A DNA stretch of 64,000 bases, from NCBI GenBank assembly GCA_001464955.1, contig LNEM01000037.1, positions 1-64,000 of the forward strand, written 5' to 3'. The notes below the pieces were generated by a model. The model was given only the letters and a program-made list of their open reading frames with translations. It was not told the DNA's origin and did not search any database. Below are positions 17,625-27,166 of this stretch, one piece after another. The position numbers were made by a program, and so were the translations under genes. How positions within the stretch are numbered: the first letter of the stretch is position 1; the number at the start of each line of letters is the position of its first letter. Source of the DNA: Rhizobiales bacterium Ga0077537. GTDB lineage: Bacteria > Pseudomonadota > Alphaproteobacteria > Rhizobiales > Hyphomicrobiaceae.

Positions 17625-18413
17625 TCAGTTCGGCTTCTGCCCGTTGGTCGAGACCAGAACGGGGCCAGCGCCCTTGGGCCGGGGATTCTCGGTCAGGACG
17701 CCGAGGCGGCGCGCCACCTCGGTGTAGGCCTCCAGCACGCCGCCGAGATCGCGGCGGAAGCGGTCCTTGTCCAGCTTGTCGCCGGAGGTCATGTCCCAGA
17801 GGCGGCAGCAGTCGGGGCTGATCTCGTCGGCCAGCACGATGCGCATCTGGTCGTTGTTCTCGTAAAGGCGGCCGAACTCGACCTTGAAGTCGACGAGCCG
17901 GATGCCGATGCCGAGGAACAGACCCACGAGGAAGTCGTTGATGCGGATGGCGAGGCTCATGACCTCGTCGATCTCCTGCGGGCTTGCCCAGCCGAAGGCC
18001 GTGATGTGCTCCTCGGAGACCATCGGGTCGCCGAGCTTGTCGTTCTTGTAATAGAATTCAATGATCGAGCGCGGGAGCGCTGTGCCTTCTTCAAGACCGA
18101 GGCGCTGCGACAGGGAGCCCGCCGCCACGTTGCGCACGACGACCTCGAGCGGGATGATCTCGACTTCGCGGATCAACTGCTCGCGCATGTTGATGCGCTT
18201 CAGGAAGTGGGTCGGCACACCGATCTCGCCGAGACGCTGGAAGACGTACTCCGAAATGCGATTGTTGAGGACGCCCTTGCCGTCGATGAGCGCGTGCTTC
18301 TTGTTGTTGAACGCGGTCGCGTCATCCTTGAAATGCTGGATGAGCGTGCCCGGCTCCGGACCTTCATAAAGGACCTTGGCCTTGCCTTCGTAGACGCGAC
18401 GCCGCCTGTTCAT
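17625..18413 (-). CDS. purC: SAICAR synthetase PurC
   Basis: Phosphoribosylaminoimidazole-succinocarboxamide synthase, 262 residues, joins aspartate to CAIR with ATP in purine synthesis. Family signatures are visible: [15 protein letters not shown] at the start, LPLEVVVRN in the form [15 protein letters not shown], and [10 protein letters not shown] and [14 protein letters not shown] near the C-terminus. It is divergent from the zeta-subunit gene across 351 bases and ends at a strong terminator. Confidence 0.97.
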   Translation of the reverse strand: MNRRRRVYEGKAKVLYEGPEPGTLIQHFKDDATAFNNKKHALIDGKGVLNNRISEYVFQRLGEIGVPTHFLKRINMREQLIREVEIIPLEVVVRNVAAGSLSQRLGLEEGTALPRSIIEFYYKNDKLGDPMVSEEHITAFGWASPQEIDEVMSLAIRINDFLVGLFLGIGIRLVDFKVEFGRLYENNDQMRIVLADEISPDCCRLWDMTSGDKLDKDRFRRDLGGVLEAYTEVARRLGVLTENPRPKGAGPVLVSTNGQKPN

Positions 18414-18764
18414 CTCTTTGATCCTCGCAAGGAGTCAGTTTCGTTTCTCGATGGCATCGGGGTCCACGTGCAGTGCCTGACCCTGTCGTCTCGGGCCCAC
18501 CGGGGGCAGGCCCTCGACCATCCTGCAACAGGCAAAAACCGGCGGGACGATGCGATCTCTGTTGGGTTGGAGTCTAGCCGAACGCGGCTTCAGAAACAAT
18601 GTAAGGGTGGCCCGAGGCGGTCTGTGGGTAAAAAGGGTGCCGTTTGCGCTGTTGATTTCCTCACCGGCAGGAGGTTTATGCCAGTTAACCTTCGACGGGA
18701 CGCCCGGCCCGCGGCAGAATTCGGTTGAATCGACGGCCAAATGCAATCAGAAGTGGAGACGTAG
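18414..18764. other. 351-base divergent region between purC and the zeta-subunit gene
   Basis: Should contain promoters for both genes. On the plus strand a TTGATT and a TTTATG 17 bases apart are a weak match. It also holds a 16-codon reading frame with a strong ribosome site at 18678-18728. No purine riboswitch-like structure is apparent to me. Confidence 0.45.
18678..18728 (+). other. Possible 16-codon leader ORF before the zeta-subunit gene
   Basis: ATG at 18678 follows a CAGGAGG ribosome site by 3 bases and encodes MPVNLRRDARPAAEFG before a TGA, 36 bases upstream of the zeta gene. The spacing is short and there is no regulatory codon pattern, so it may be chance. Confidence 0.2.
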
Positions 18765-19088
18765 ATGACCACGTTCGATGAACGCCAGAAGGGTTTCGAG
18801 AAAAAATTCACGCACGATCAGGATCTTAAGTTCAAGGCCGAGTCACGGCGCAACAAGATGATCGCCGAGTGGGCAGGAGCGAAGCTCGGCATCGCCGGCC
18901 CAGCGCTCGACGAGTACATCAAGGCCGTCCGGAAGGCCGATCTGGCCGAAAAGGGCGATGACGACGTGGTGCGCAAGATCGCCAAGGATCTCGCCGACAA
19001 AGGCGTCAAGGTTGCAGACGACGAAATTCGCAACCAGATGACGGAATTCCTGGCCAAGGCCATCGGGGACATCGAATCCGGGCGTTGA
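18765..19088 (+). CDS. F1-ATPase inhibitor subunit zeta (DUF1476)
   Basis: A 107-residue helical protein. It starts TTFDERQKGFEKKFTHDQDL, the hallmark N-terminus, followed by RRNKMIAEWAGAKLG. In Paracoccus and other alphaproteobacteria this zeta subunit blocks rotation of the F1-ATPase to prevent ATP hydrolysis, its N-terminal segment inserting into the catalytic interface. The length is normal and the N-terminus is complete, so an active inhibitor is plausible. The gene is adjacent to and divergent from purC, an arrangement often seen in this class. Confidence 0.94.
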   Translation: MTTFDERQKGFEKKFTHDQDLKFKAESRRNKMIAEWAGAKLGIAGPALDEYIKAVRKADLAEKGDDDVVRKIAKDLADKGVKVADDEIRNQMTEFLAKAIGDIESGR

Positions 19089-19095
19089 TCCGGAT

Positions 19096-19662
19096 TCAGT
19101 GAACCGCCGGCGGCGCGAGCCGCTTCAGGAACAGCCCGAAGGTCAAGAGGCCTTCGGGCCATGGCCCGTGGCCCGACTCGACGTTGATGTGGCCGGCGCC
19201 GGCTATGATCGACGTGTCGGAGCCCCATGCCGCACCGAGTTCCTGGGCGCGCTCGACCGAGCAATAGGGGTCGGTGGAGCTGCCGATCAGCTTTGATGGG
19301 AATGGCAGCGTGTCCATGGGCAGGGGCACGAAGCCTCCATCGGTCGCCGGCCACACGTCACGGCCAGCCAGATCGGCGGGAGCGACGAGAAATGCGCCTG
19401 TGAGGCGACTGGCGATGCGCGGCGCGGCGTGCACGACGGCGGCTACGCCACAGCTGTGGGCGACGATCACAGGCGGCTTTCGCGCGGCCATGACTTCAGC
19501 GACGATCCGGTCCGACCAGTCCGTGAGCCGGGGTGTGTCCCAGTCGGCCTGTTCGACGCGGCGTGCCGTCGACAGACTGCGTTCCCACCTCGACTGCCAA
19601 TGGTCGGCGCCGGCCCCGGTCCAGCCCGGTACGATCAGGATCTCGATCTCGGCGACCCGCAT
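19096..19662 (-). CDS. RBBP9/YdeN-family serine hydrolase
   Basis: A 188-residue alpha/beta hydrolase. The start EIEILIVPGWTGAGADHWQSRWE is typical of the family, the nucleophile serine lies in VAHSCGVAAVVH, and the catalytic histidine is in GAGHINVESGHGPWPEG. Such proteins are small cytoplasmic hydrolases with unknown physiological substrates. The ATG at 19662 is chosen because the family begins directly before the first strand. The gene converges on the zeta-subunit gene with only 7 bases between the stops, and is divergent from the GST gene. Confidence 0.88.
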   Translation of the reverse strand: MRVAEIEILIVPGWTGAGADHWQSRWERSLSTARRVEQADWDTPRLTDWSDRIVAEVMAARKPPVIVAHSCGVAAVVHAAPRIASRLTGAFLVAPADLAGRDVWPATDGGFVPLPMDTLPFPSKLIGSSTDPYCSVERAQELGAAWGSDTSIIAGAGHINVESGHGPWPEGLLTFGLFLKRLAPPAVH

Positions 19663-19728
19663 AAGGCAATCTCCCGACGCTCTCGCCGGTGGCGGCCAGA
19701 AGCGGCGCACACCCGGAGGATCAATCGC

Positions 19729-20340
19729 TTGAGGCTCTATATCACACCGACGTCACCCTACGCCCGCGTCGCGCGCATGGTGATCCTGGAAAAAGGCCTC
19801 GGGCCAAGCGTCGAGGTCGTCGCCGCACAAACGCGAACCGCCGGCAGCCCGTACTACCGGGTCAATCCGTCGGGGCGCGTTCCCTATCTCGAAATTCCGG
19901 GAAAGCCCGGGCTGGAAGATAGCCAGCTCATCGTCGCGTATCTCGACCACATCAGCGGGCCGCCGTCGCTCATGCGTCACTGGGCGGACGACGACTGGCT
20001 TTATGGCCGGCTGGAGGCGACCGCGCGCTCGTTCACGGACGGGCTCTCGGTCTGGGTGCGCGAATTGCGACGGCCGGAGGGCGAACGCTCGCCCGGCATC
20101 ATCGCCCATGAACGCCAACGGGCCGAGCGGTTGGCCGATCAGTGGGAGCAGGACGTCAGCCATCCGCTGATGACCGGCTCCATCAATCTCGCGCAGCTCT
20201 ATCTGCTGGCCGGCCTCGATCAGGCGGCCCACTGGGGGATCGCCGACCATGCGGCCTCCCGGCCGGCCCTGGCGGCCTGGCTGACGCGGATGCACAAGCT
20301 GCCGTCGGCGCAGGCGACGGCCCCGGCCGTGCCGATCTGA
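19729..20340 (+). CDS. Glutathione S-transferase family protein
   Basis: A 203-residue two-domain protein. The N-terminal thioredoxin-like domain begins RLYITPTSPYARVARMVILEKG, has the cis-proline loop in NPSGRVPYLE, and an ED-S motif (LEDSQLIVAYLD) that binds the glutathione glutamate. The rest is helical. The start is TTG at 19729: GGAGGA lies 9 bases upstream and the protein would begin exactly at the family N-terminus. The substrate is unknown. It converges with purB. Confidence 0.88.
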   Translation: MRLYITPTSPYARVARMVILEKGLGPSVEVVAAQTRTAGSPYYRVNPSGRVPYLEIPGKPGLEDSQLIVAYLDHISGPPSLMRHWADDDWLYGRLEATARSFTDGLSVWVRELRRPEGERSPGIIAHERQRAERLADQWEQDVSHPLMTGSINLAQLYLLAGLDQAAHWGIADHAASRPALAAWLTRMHKLPSAQATAPAVPI

Positions 20341-20353
20341 GCGGCGATGCCGG

Positions 20354-21661
20354 TCAGGCCGCTCCGAACACGCGCGCGAAGATCGTGTCGACGTGGCGCG
20401 TGTGATAGCCGAGGTCGAAGAGCGCTTCGAGTTCGGCCGCCGACAGGGCCGCCGCGACATCCGTGTCGGCCTTGAGAAGAGCGAGGAAGTCGCCCTGGCC
20501 GCGCCAGACGGGCATCGCATTGCGCTGGACCCAGGCGTAGCTGTCTTCGCGAGAGACGCCCTTCTGGGTCAGCGCCAGCAGCACGCGCTGCGAATGAATG
20601 AGACCGCCCAAGCGGTCGAGGTTCCGGCGCATGTTCTCGGGATAGACGATCAGCTTCTCGACGACGCCGGCAAGACGGTTCAGAGCGAAGTCGAGCGTCA
20701 CGGTCGCGTCGGGGCCGATCATGCGCTCGACGGAGGAATGCGAGATGTCGCGCTCGTGCCAGAGGGCGACGTTCTCCATCGCCGGCATGGCGTAGCTGCG
20801 GACCATGCGCGCGAGGCCCGTGAGGTTCTCGGTCAGCACCGGGTTCCGCTTGTGTGGCATGGCGGACGAGCCCTTCTGGCCTTCGGAGAAGAACTCTTCG
20901 GCTTCGAGCACCTCGGTGCGCTGGAGATGGCGGATCTCGATCGACAGCCGCTCGATGGAGGAGGCGACGACGCCCAGCGTGGCGAAGAACATGGCATGGC
21001 GGTCGCGGGGGATGACCTGGGTCGAGACCGGCTCGGGGACGAGGCCCATCTTCGCCGCGACATACTCCTCGACGCGCGGGTCGATGTTGGCGAACGTGCC
21101 GACAGCGCCGGAGATGGCGCAGGTCGCGATTTCGCGGCGGGCCGAGACGAGGCGCTCCCTGGCGCGCGTAAACTCTGCGAAGGCACCGGCCAGCTTCAGG
21201 CCGAAGGTCGTCGGTTCGGCGTGAATGCCGTGACTGCGGCCGATGGTGACGGTGTGCTTGTGCTCGAAGGCCCGGGTGCGGAGCGCTGCCAGCAGGCGAT
21301 CCACGTCCGCCAGCAGAATGTCGGCGGCGCGGACCAGCTGGACGCTGAGACAGGTGTCGAGCACGTCGGACGACGTCATGCCCTGGTGGACGAAGCGGGC
21401 TTCCGGCCCCACGTGCTCGGCGAGGTGGGTCAGGAACGCGATCACGTCGTGTTTCGTCACGCGCTCGATGTCGTCGATGCGGGCCACGTCGAAGCGGGCG
21501 GCTGCGCCTTTCGACCAGATCGTCTCGGCGGCCTCGCGCGGCACGATCCCGAGATCGGCCATGGCGGACGCCGCATGCGCCTCGATCTCGAACCAGATCC
21601 GAAAACGGGTCTCGGGATCCCAGATCGAGACCATCTCGGGGCGTGCATAGCGTGGGATCAT
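20354..21661 (-). CDS. purB: Adenylosuccinate lyase PurB
   Basis: A 435-residue enzyme that releases fumarate in two steps of purine synthesis (SAICAR and adenylosuccinate). The fumarase/aspartase signature is present as GSSAMPHKRNP, and TSSDVLDTCLS and GRSHGIHAEPT are active-site segments. An in-frame extension to 21724 is not family-like; the start IPRYARPEMVSIWDPETRF is typical. It is the same strand as purC and purS-purQ but separated from them by other genes. Confidence 0.97.
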   Translation of the reverse strand: MIPRYARPEMVSIWDPETRFRIWFEIEAHAASAMADLGIVPREAAETIWSKGAAARFDVARIDDIERVTKHDVIAFLTHLAEHVGPEARFVHQGMTSSDVLDTCLSVQLVRAADILLADVDRLLAALRTRAFEHKHTVTIGRSHGIHAEPTTFGLKLAGAFAEFTRARERLVSARREIATCAISGAVGTFANIDPRVEEYVAAKMGLVPEPVSTQVIPRDRHAMFFATLGVVASSIERLSIEIRHLQRTEVLEAEEFFSEGQKGSSAMPHKRNPVLTENLTGLARMVRSYAMPAMENVALWHERDISHSSVERMIGPDATVTLDFALNRLAGVVEKLIVYPENMRRNLDRLGGLIHSQRVLLALTQKGVSREDSYAWVQRNAMPVWRGQGDFLALLKADTDVAAALSAAELEALFDLGYHTRHVDTIFARVFGAA

Positions 21662-21739
21662 CGGCGGTCCTCGGCGAGCCAGAACAGAAGGCGGACGCCT
21701 AGCAGAGGCGACGGCCGGCTGCAATCGAGGTGTGGCCGC

Positions 21740-22690
21740 CTACTGGGGCGCGAAGATGCGCATCGCGGCCGAGCTGGCGGCGCCGCCGATGACGCAAGGG
21801 ACAGCGATCTGCGGCTGGCCGAGGGCGCCTGCCACGACGCAGCCGAAGGCCAGGGCCGTCTGGCCCGCCTGGCCCCAGAACGCGAACTTGCGGACGGATT
21901 CCGGCCCCTTGCGACGCAGCTCCTCCATGGCGGCAGTCGCCTCCTTCCGGATCTTGCCGGTCTCGAAGGTTTCGGCGGCCTCGATGACGTCGCGCAGCTC
22001 GCGGGCGACCGGCGGCGGCTGGCGGTCGAGCTCCGACGTCAGATGATCGAGGAGGGGCTTGTCCTGGAGTGCGTTGTTGGCCAGCGTCCACTTGGCCATG
22101 CTGCCGATCGTGATCCGATCGATCTTCTCGGTGTCGCGAGCCCATGGCAGCACGGCGACGATGCGCTCGACGGGCGCCATGTTGGCGGACGCGAAGTAGT
22201 AGCCCCAGAGCGTGTCGAGGGCGGCGGGCTGGCCTTCCAGCGGCAACGTGGGCAAGGTCGGGAGGCGGTCGTCGAGATGCCGGGCGACGAGCACCTTGCG
22301 CGCCGGCATGCGCTCGGCGAAACGGCGCAGCAGCTCCTTCCAGTCGGGAAGGCCGGAATAGGCGATGGCACGGACGATGGCGACCTGATCCTCAGGCGGC
22401 ATCGGGAACATGGCGGCAACCAGCCGCTCAGCGCGCTCGGGCTCGGAACCCAGCACGCCAGCCATGAAGCCGACATAGACGGCGCCCGCCTCGAGATCGC
22501 GGAACAAACCGAGGCGGCTCATCGCGGCGACCGCCGCCGGCAGGCGCTCGGGCTCGGGGCGAGACCGGTAGCCCCCGATCCATTTCATGATCTCCTGGGC
22601 GGAGGCGAACGGATCGCGGGGCGGCTGGCGCGCCGACGACGGGGACGACGCGCAAATTAGCAGCAAAAGCCAGACGACGCGGACGAGCAT
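21740..22690 (-). CDS. Exported hypothetical protein
   Basis: A 316-residue protein with a signal peptide of about 21 residues (LVRVVWLLLLICASSPSSARQ). The body is alpha-helical with repeated acidic and basic patches and a hydrophobic C-terminal segment (ALAFGCVVAGALGQ to SSAAMRIF). I do not recognise a family with certainty. The start at 22690 is chosen because the signal begins there; the longer frame upstream is not protein-like. It lies 78 bases upstream of purB on the same strand and could share its transcript. Confidence 0.68.
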   Translation of the reverse strand: MLVRVVWLLLLICASSPSSARQPPRDPFASAQEIMKWIGGYRSRPEPERLPAAVAAMSRLGLFRDLEAGAVYVGFMAGVLGSEPERAERLVAAMFPMPPEDQVAIVRAIAYSGLPDWKELLRRFAERMPARKVLVARHLDDRLPTLPTLPLEGQPAALDTLWGYYFASANMAPVERIVAVLPWARDTEKIDRITIGSMAKWTLANNALQDKPLLDHLTSELDRQPPPVARELRDVIEAAETFETGKIRKEATAAMEELRRKGPESVRKFAFWGQAGQTALAFGCVVAGALGQPQIAVPCVIGGAASSAAMRIFAPQ

Positions 22691-22929
22691 GGCGCACCTC
22701 GATGCCGAGTTGCAGCGTCTTTCGATGGCCGCAATGAGGCCGCCCGGCGCGCAGATCGCTGATTCCGGGGCTGCCCGGACACGGCATGGACAGTCGCCCA
22801 ACCACTTTCCCCGGGCAGATGGTTGCAAGAATTCTAACACTGCTTCAGATACTTCAACCGTTTCGCAACACCTGTCTGCTTTCATGCTCGGAGGATGTCT
22901 GTTCCGCGTCTCCAGTAAAGGTACCGCGT

Positions 22930-23781
22930 ATGTCGCTGCTTCTGATTGATGATCAGGGCGAATTCTGGCCGGGGGATTCCCGGACGTTACGCATGGCCTT
23001 CGATTCTCCCTACTCGGGGGGAGAGTTCGTCGAGTACGCCGTCAAGAACCTCGGGTTCGTCGCGCTCAATCTCTATGGCCGCTCGGTGCAGGCGCGCTTG
23101 CGACCGACGTTCGTCACGGAGAAAGCCGTCGCCGGTCTCATGGAATGGCTCGGCCGGGCGCGCGTCGACCGCGTCGTGCTCAGCATGTTCGACCGGGACT
23201 GGAACAACGCCCTCGTCCGGATCGTGGACGCTCGCTCGCATATCGAGCGGCTGATGGAGAACGTGGAGAACGAGCGCCCGCAGGATCTCCTCTGCAGGCC
23301 GACCTCACTCGACGTCCTCGATGGGCGGGAGGAGCTGAAGGACCTGGTCCAGGCCTGGCCGCACATCAACAACTCATACGACAGCGAAGCGCTGGTGAAG
23401 CTGCTCCGCTCCGTCCTCGGACAGCGCTATGTCGTGGTCCGGAGACCGGCCTCGCAGGACCGGATCGTGTTCCAGGAACTCGGAACAGAGATGTTCCAGG
23501 CCTACGAGACGTGGCGCACCTGCGCCATCGGTGCACCGATCGAAGAACAGCCCGACCGGGCTTTCGGCCGATGGATCTCGGGCGCCTACCACGAAGTGTC
23601 ACGAGATGGCGCCGCCCGGCTCGATGCCGTGGACGCCATCATCCGCTGGCCGCATGCGGGACGCACGCGGCTGCGCTATCAGCGCGTCATCTTCCCGATC
23701 AAGCCGGCGTCAAACGACACGCTGTTGATCGCCGGATCGTTCACCGACACTTCCGTCGACCTGCGCGCTCCCCACACCTGA
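22930..23781 (+). CDS. Orphan protein, possible PAS-like C-terminal domain
   Basis: A 283-residue soluble protein that I do not recognise. It begins SLLLIDDQGEFWPGDSRTLR. The C-terminal third has the rhythm of alphaproteobacterial PAS_5-type domains: a strand RIVFQELGTEMFQAYETWR, then RTRLRYQRVIFPIKPASND and LLIAGSFTD, but this is by eye. The ATG follows AAAGG at suitable spacing. Its last 72 bases overlap the convergent gene on the other strand, and the leader upstream is markedly richer in A+T than the neighbourhood. A search with profile tools would be the test of the PAS idea. Confidence 0.6.
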   Translation: MSLLLIDDQGEFWPGDSRTLRMAFDSPYSGGEFVEYAVKNLGFVALNLYGRSVQARLRPTFVTEKAVAGLMEWLGRARVDRVVLSMFDRDWNNALVRIVDARSHIERLMENVENERPQDLLCRPTSLDVLDGREELKDLVQAWPHINNSYDSEALVKLLRSVLGQRYVVVRRPASQDRIVFQELGTEMFQAYETWRTCAIGAPIEEQPDRAFGRWISGAYHEVSRDGAARLDAVDAIIRWPHAGRTRLRYQRVIFPIKPASNDTLLIAGSFTDTSVDLRAPHT

Positions 23782-24564
23782 CCGGCTTGCCGCGTACTCG
23801 GCGAAGTGATGCAACATCAGGTCGGGACGGGTCCAGCTCATGCCGGCATGGATCGTGCCGCCGCGCTTGACCGGGGTGTTGATCATCGTGATCTCCCAGT
23901 CGACGTTCATGTACCAGCGGCGTGCCGTTCCGTTCTTGATCAACTCGGGAACCATGAAGCTGAACGTGAGGTCCGGCATCCACTTGGTGAGGCCGAGCCC
24001 GCGCACCACGGGGACGGCCGGGTCGAGAAGGCTCTGCTTGCGATAATCGGGGTGAATCCATGCGGCGCCGCTGAACACGGCCTTGCCGCGCGTCGCGCGG
24101 GCCACCGGTGACGAGACCTTGATCTCCTCGTCCGGCAGCTTCACGGAGGCCGGATCGCGGTACAGCAGGCGGAGGCTCTCGATCTCGTCGGCGAGCCTGT
24201 GCCGCCCCAGGTTGTAGAGCCGCGCCGCGACGGTGACGATCACTTTGCCGGACGCGTTTCGACCCAGAAGCGTGACGCTGTTGGCCGGATCGATGTCATT
24301 CATTGCAGGATCGAACAGCGGCAGAAGCGGCGCCCAATTGTCACGATTGGCGCGATTGACGGCCATCAGCTCGTCGAAACTGCCGAGTGTGAGCCGCACG
24401 CCCATCTCGCGCAGATGCGTATCGGCGCGGAGGAACATCGTATTCAGTTCGGCCCGCGGCCCGTGCTCGATGACGACGTCAGAGAGAAAGCTCCTCTGGC
24501 TCGCCATATCGAGAGACGATGCCCGAACCGACGGTGGAGCCGCGACAACATCCGTTTTGTTCAT
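23710..24564 (-). CDS. Orphan protein, possible GNAT-like fold
   Basis: A 284-residue soluble protein of unknown function. It has a likely disordered N-terminus (about residues 1-40), a segment NSVTLLGRNASGKVIVTVAARL like two paired strands, and FSGAAWIHPDYRKQSLLD, which resembles the HPDYR turn before the acetyl-CoA loop of GNAT proteins, followed by a long helix. The usual Q/R-x-x-G-x-G/A loop is not obvious. It converges with the preceding orphan gene; the two coding ends overlap by 72 bases. The ATG at 24564 has a GGAG about 11 bases upstream. Confidence 0.6.
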   Translation of the reverse strand: MNKTDVVAAPPSVRASSLDMASQRSFLSDVVIEHGPRAELNTMFLRADTHLREMGVRLTLGSFDELMAVNRANRDNWAPLLPLFDPAMNDIDPANSVTLLGRNASGKVIVTVAARLYNLGRHRLADEIESLRLLYRDPASVKLPDEEIKVSSPVARATRGKAVFSGAAWIHPDYRKQSLLDPAVPVVRGLGLTKWMPDLTFSFMVPELIKNGTARRWYMNVDWEITMINTPVKRGGTIHAGMSWTRPDLMLHHFAEYAASRSGVGSAQVDGSVGERSGDQQRVV

Positions 24565-25039
24565 ATCTCAACTCCAGAGCACATGCGCAGAGTGAAGGTT
24601 TCTTCAATAGTCGTCCAACTTCGTTACAGGGACAAGCCGCTTCCGAGGCCTTCTCCCATTTCCGAACCGGATACGGCCATCGACGCGGGCATTCTCACCA
24701 GCTCGAAATACACGCCGTGGCATTGACTGCTGCGCCGGTCGTCTAAATTCCCGCTCCGATACGAATTCGGACCCGATCCGCCTGCATCCCTTCAATTCCG
24801 GCTCGGCTCACGCCAACTCTGGATTGCGAGTTTCTTCGTCAGTCGGACCTTGGCGCTTCGCCAAACAGTCCGGCACCCGCCGGGGTTCGATGATCCAGGA
24901 AACGATCCAATTTTATTCATCTTGATCATTTTTCATCACCTGCGCAAGCCCAGGTTGCAAAAACAGATGGCGGAGGAAATGGCCTTGCCGACTGCGCTGC
25001 GACCTTGACGGCGTGGGTAGGGATGCCGACAAGGATGCC
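24565..25039. other. 475-base intergenic region of lower G+C
   Basis: Lies between the orphan gene (leftward) and uvrC (rightward). The composition is roughly 50 percent G+C with an AT-rich stretch near 24905-24940, unlike the 65-70 percent around. No tRNA, repeat or protein-like frame is seen. It must hold the promoters of both flanking genes. Confidence 0.5.
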
Positions 25040-27157
25040 ATGCACGACGAGCCCGAACCGACTGAGCTTGACGCGGACGCTATCGCCAGCGCGCCGGACA
25101 CGCCGATCCTGCGCACGGGACCGGCTGTCATCCAGCGCTACCTGAAAACGCTGACCGCGGCGCCGGGCGTCTACCGCATGCTCGATATCGAGGGCGCGGT
25201 CATCTATGTGGGCAAGGCGCGCAGCCTCAAGGCGCGCGTCTCGAACTACGCCCGGATCGGCGGTCACACCAACCGCATCGCCCGCATGATCGGTGCGACG
25301 GCGAGCATGGAGTTCGTCACGGTCCGGACGGAAGCCGAGGCGCTGTTGCTCGAAGCGAACCTAATCAAGCGCTTCCGGCCGCGCTTCAACGTGCTGATGC
25401 GGGACGACAAGTCGTTCCCGTTCATTCTCATCCGTCGCGACCACGGGGCGCCCCAGATCCTCAAGCATCGCGGCGCGCGATCGGGCAAGGGCGACTATTT
25501 CGGTCCGTTCGCCTCGGCGGGCGCGGTCAACCGGGCGATCAACACCCTGCAGCGGGCATTCCTGCTCCGAACGTGCTCGGACAGCGTCTACGAGGCGCGG
25601 ACGCGGCCCTGTCTGCTGCATCAGATCAAGCGGTGCTCGGCGCCCTGCACGGGCGAGATCGGCCTCGAGGACTACGGACGGCTGGTCGACGAAGCGTGCC
25701 GCTTCCTGCGCGGCGAGAGCCAGGACGTCCGAACCGAAATCCAGAGCCGGATGCGAGAGGCCGCGGACCGGCTCGAGTTCGAGCGGGCGGCGGCGCTGCG
25801 CAACCGGCTGCAGGCGCTGGCGCACGTGACCGCGGATCAGGCGATCAACGCCGACGGCTTCGAGGAAGCGGACATCTTCGCGGCCTATCAGGAGGGCGGG
25901 CAGACCTGCATCCAGGTGTTCTTCTTCCGAACGGGCCAGAACTGGGGCAACCGAGCCTATTTCCCGAAGGCCGACCGCTCGCTCGGGGTGGACGAGGTGC
26001 TCGAGAGTTTCGTCGCGCAGTTCTACGACGACAAGCCGGTGCCCCGGCTCATCCTGCTCTCGCATGACCTGCCATCGCGGCCCCTGCTCGAGGAAGCCCT
26101 CGGGCTCAAGGCCGAGCGACGCGTCGAAATCCGGGTGCCACAGCGGGGGGCCAAGACCGACCTCGTGGAGCATGCCGTCGCCAATGCGCGCGAGGCGCTC
26201 GGGCGGCGGCTGGCGGAAAGCTCGTCGCAGCGGCGACTGCTGGAGGCGCTCGCCGAGCGGTTCGGCCTCGGCCGCGTGCCGCGACGGATCGAGGTATTCG
26301 ACAACAGTCACATCATGGGTTCGAGCGCGGTCGGCGGGATGATCGTCGCGGGGACACAAGGGTTCGCCAAGGCGCACTACCGCAAGTTCAACATCAAGGA
26401 CAAGGCGACGACGCCCGGCGACGACTACGCCATGATGCGCGAGGTGCTCACGCGGCGCTTCAAGAAGCTTGCACCGCCAGCTGACCCAGAGGCGTCCGCC
26501 GCGACCGCGGACGCCGCCCCGCCGGCCGCAGAGGACCTCGTCGTCTCCGGCGTGACGGTGCCGGAAGTCATCGCGCAGCGCCCGCCAGAAGTTGCCACAA
26601 CCAACTTGGGCGCCGTTTCCGAGGGCGAAGTTCCAGGGGGCGACGAGGATGAGGACGACGACGCGGACGGCGATACCGACGCAGGCCGCGACGACATGCC
26701 GGACCGGCCGGATCTGGTGCTGATCGACGGCGGCGCGGGGCAACTCGCCATCGCACGGGCCGTGTTCCAGGACCTCGGCATCGACGACGTGGCGCTCGTC
26801 GGCGTGGCGAAGGGTCCGGATCGCGATGCCGGGCGGGAGCATTTCCACATTCCCGGGCGGGCCCTGCCGCTGATGCTGGAGCCGCGCGATCCGGTGCTCT
26901 ACTTCGTGCAGCGGCTCCGGGACGAGGCGCACCGCTTCGCCATCGGCTCGCACCGGGCGAAGCGCGCGAAGGCGATCGGGGCCAATCCGCTCGACGAGAT
27001 CGCCGGCATCGGGCCGACGCGGAAACGCGCGCTGCTGCAGCATTTCGGATCGGCGAAAGGGGTGTCGCGGGCGGGCGTGGAGGATCTGGTCGCCGTCGAA
27101 GGGATCTCGGCCGAGATGGCGCAGCGCATCTACGACTTCTTCCACGACCGGGGATGA
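25040..27157 (+). CDS. uvrC: Excinuclease ABC subunit UvrC
   Basis: A 705-residue nuclease that makes both incisions in nucleotide excision repair. Domains in order: GIY-YIG nuclease (about residues 40-118, PGVYRML and [14 protein letters not shown]), a cysteine cluster C179-x11-C191-x7-C199-x3-C203 matching the Fe-S ligands known in E. coli UvrC, the UVR motif that binds UvrB (about 233-260), the RNase H-like nuclease ([13 protein letters not shown] and [11 protein letters not shown]), and a C-terminal helix-hairpin-helix pair. Residues about 478-556 form a Pro/Ala and acidic insertion. GTG at 25013 is an alternative start; ATG 25040 has an AAGGA site. Confidence 0.96.
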   Translation: MHDEPEPTELDADAIASAPDTPILRTGPAVIQRYLKTLTAAPGVYRMLDIEGAVIYVGKARSLKARVSNYARIGGHTNRIARMIGATASMEFVTVRTEAEALLLEANLIKRFRPRFNVLMRDDKSFPFILIRRDHGAPQILKHRGARSGKGDYFGPFASAGAVNRAINTLQRAFLLRTCSDSVYEARTRPCLLHQIKRCSAPCTGEIGLEDYGRLVDEACRFLRGESQDVRTEIQSRMREAADRLEFERAAALRNRLQALAHVTADQAINADGFEEADIFAAYQEGGQTCIQVFFFRTGQNWGNRAYFPKADRSLGVDEVLESFVAQFYDDKPVPRLILLSHDLPSRPLLEEALGLKAERRVEIRVPQRGAKTDLVEHAVANAREALGRRLAESSSQRRLLEALAERFGLGRVPRRIEVFDNSHIMGSSAVGGMIVAGTQGFAKAHYRKFNIKDKATTPGDDYAMMREVLTRRFKKLAPPADPEASAATADAAPPAAEDLVVSGVTVPEVIAQRPPEVATTNLGAVSEGEVPGGDEDEDDDADGDTDAGRDDMPDRPDLVLIDGGAGQLAIARAVFQDLGIDDVALVGVAKGPDRDAGREHFHIPGRALPLMLEPRDPVLYFVQRLRDEAHRFAIGSHRAKRAKAIGANPLDEIAGIGPTRKRALLQHFGSAKGVSRAGVEDLVAVEGISAEMAQRIYDFFHDRG

Positions 27158-27166
27158 GTTGGCGGC

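Noticed and set aside
20393-22660. A 755-codon plus-strand frame opposite purB and the exported protein
   Set aside because: Covers two genes on the other strand with recognisable starts and signals. The sequence is low in hydrophobic residues and has no motif.
22800-25000. A complete mobile island
   Set aside because: The lower-GC patch lacks an integrase, terminal direct repeats or a tRNA target, so only a small islet is claimed.
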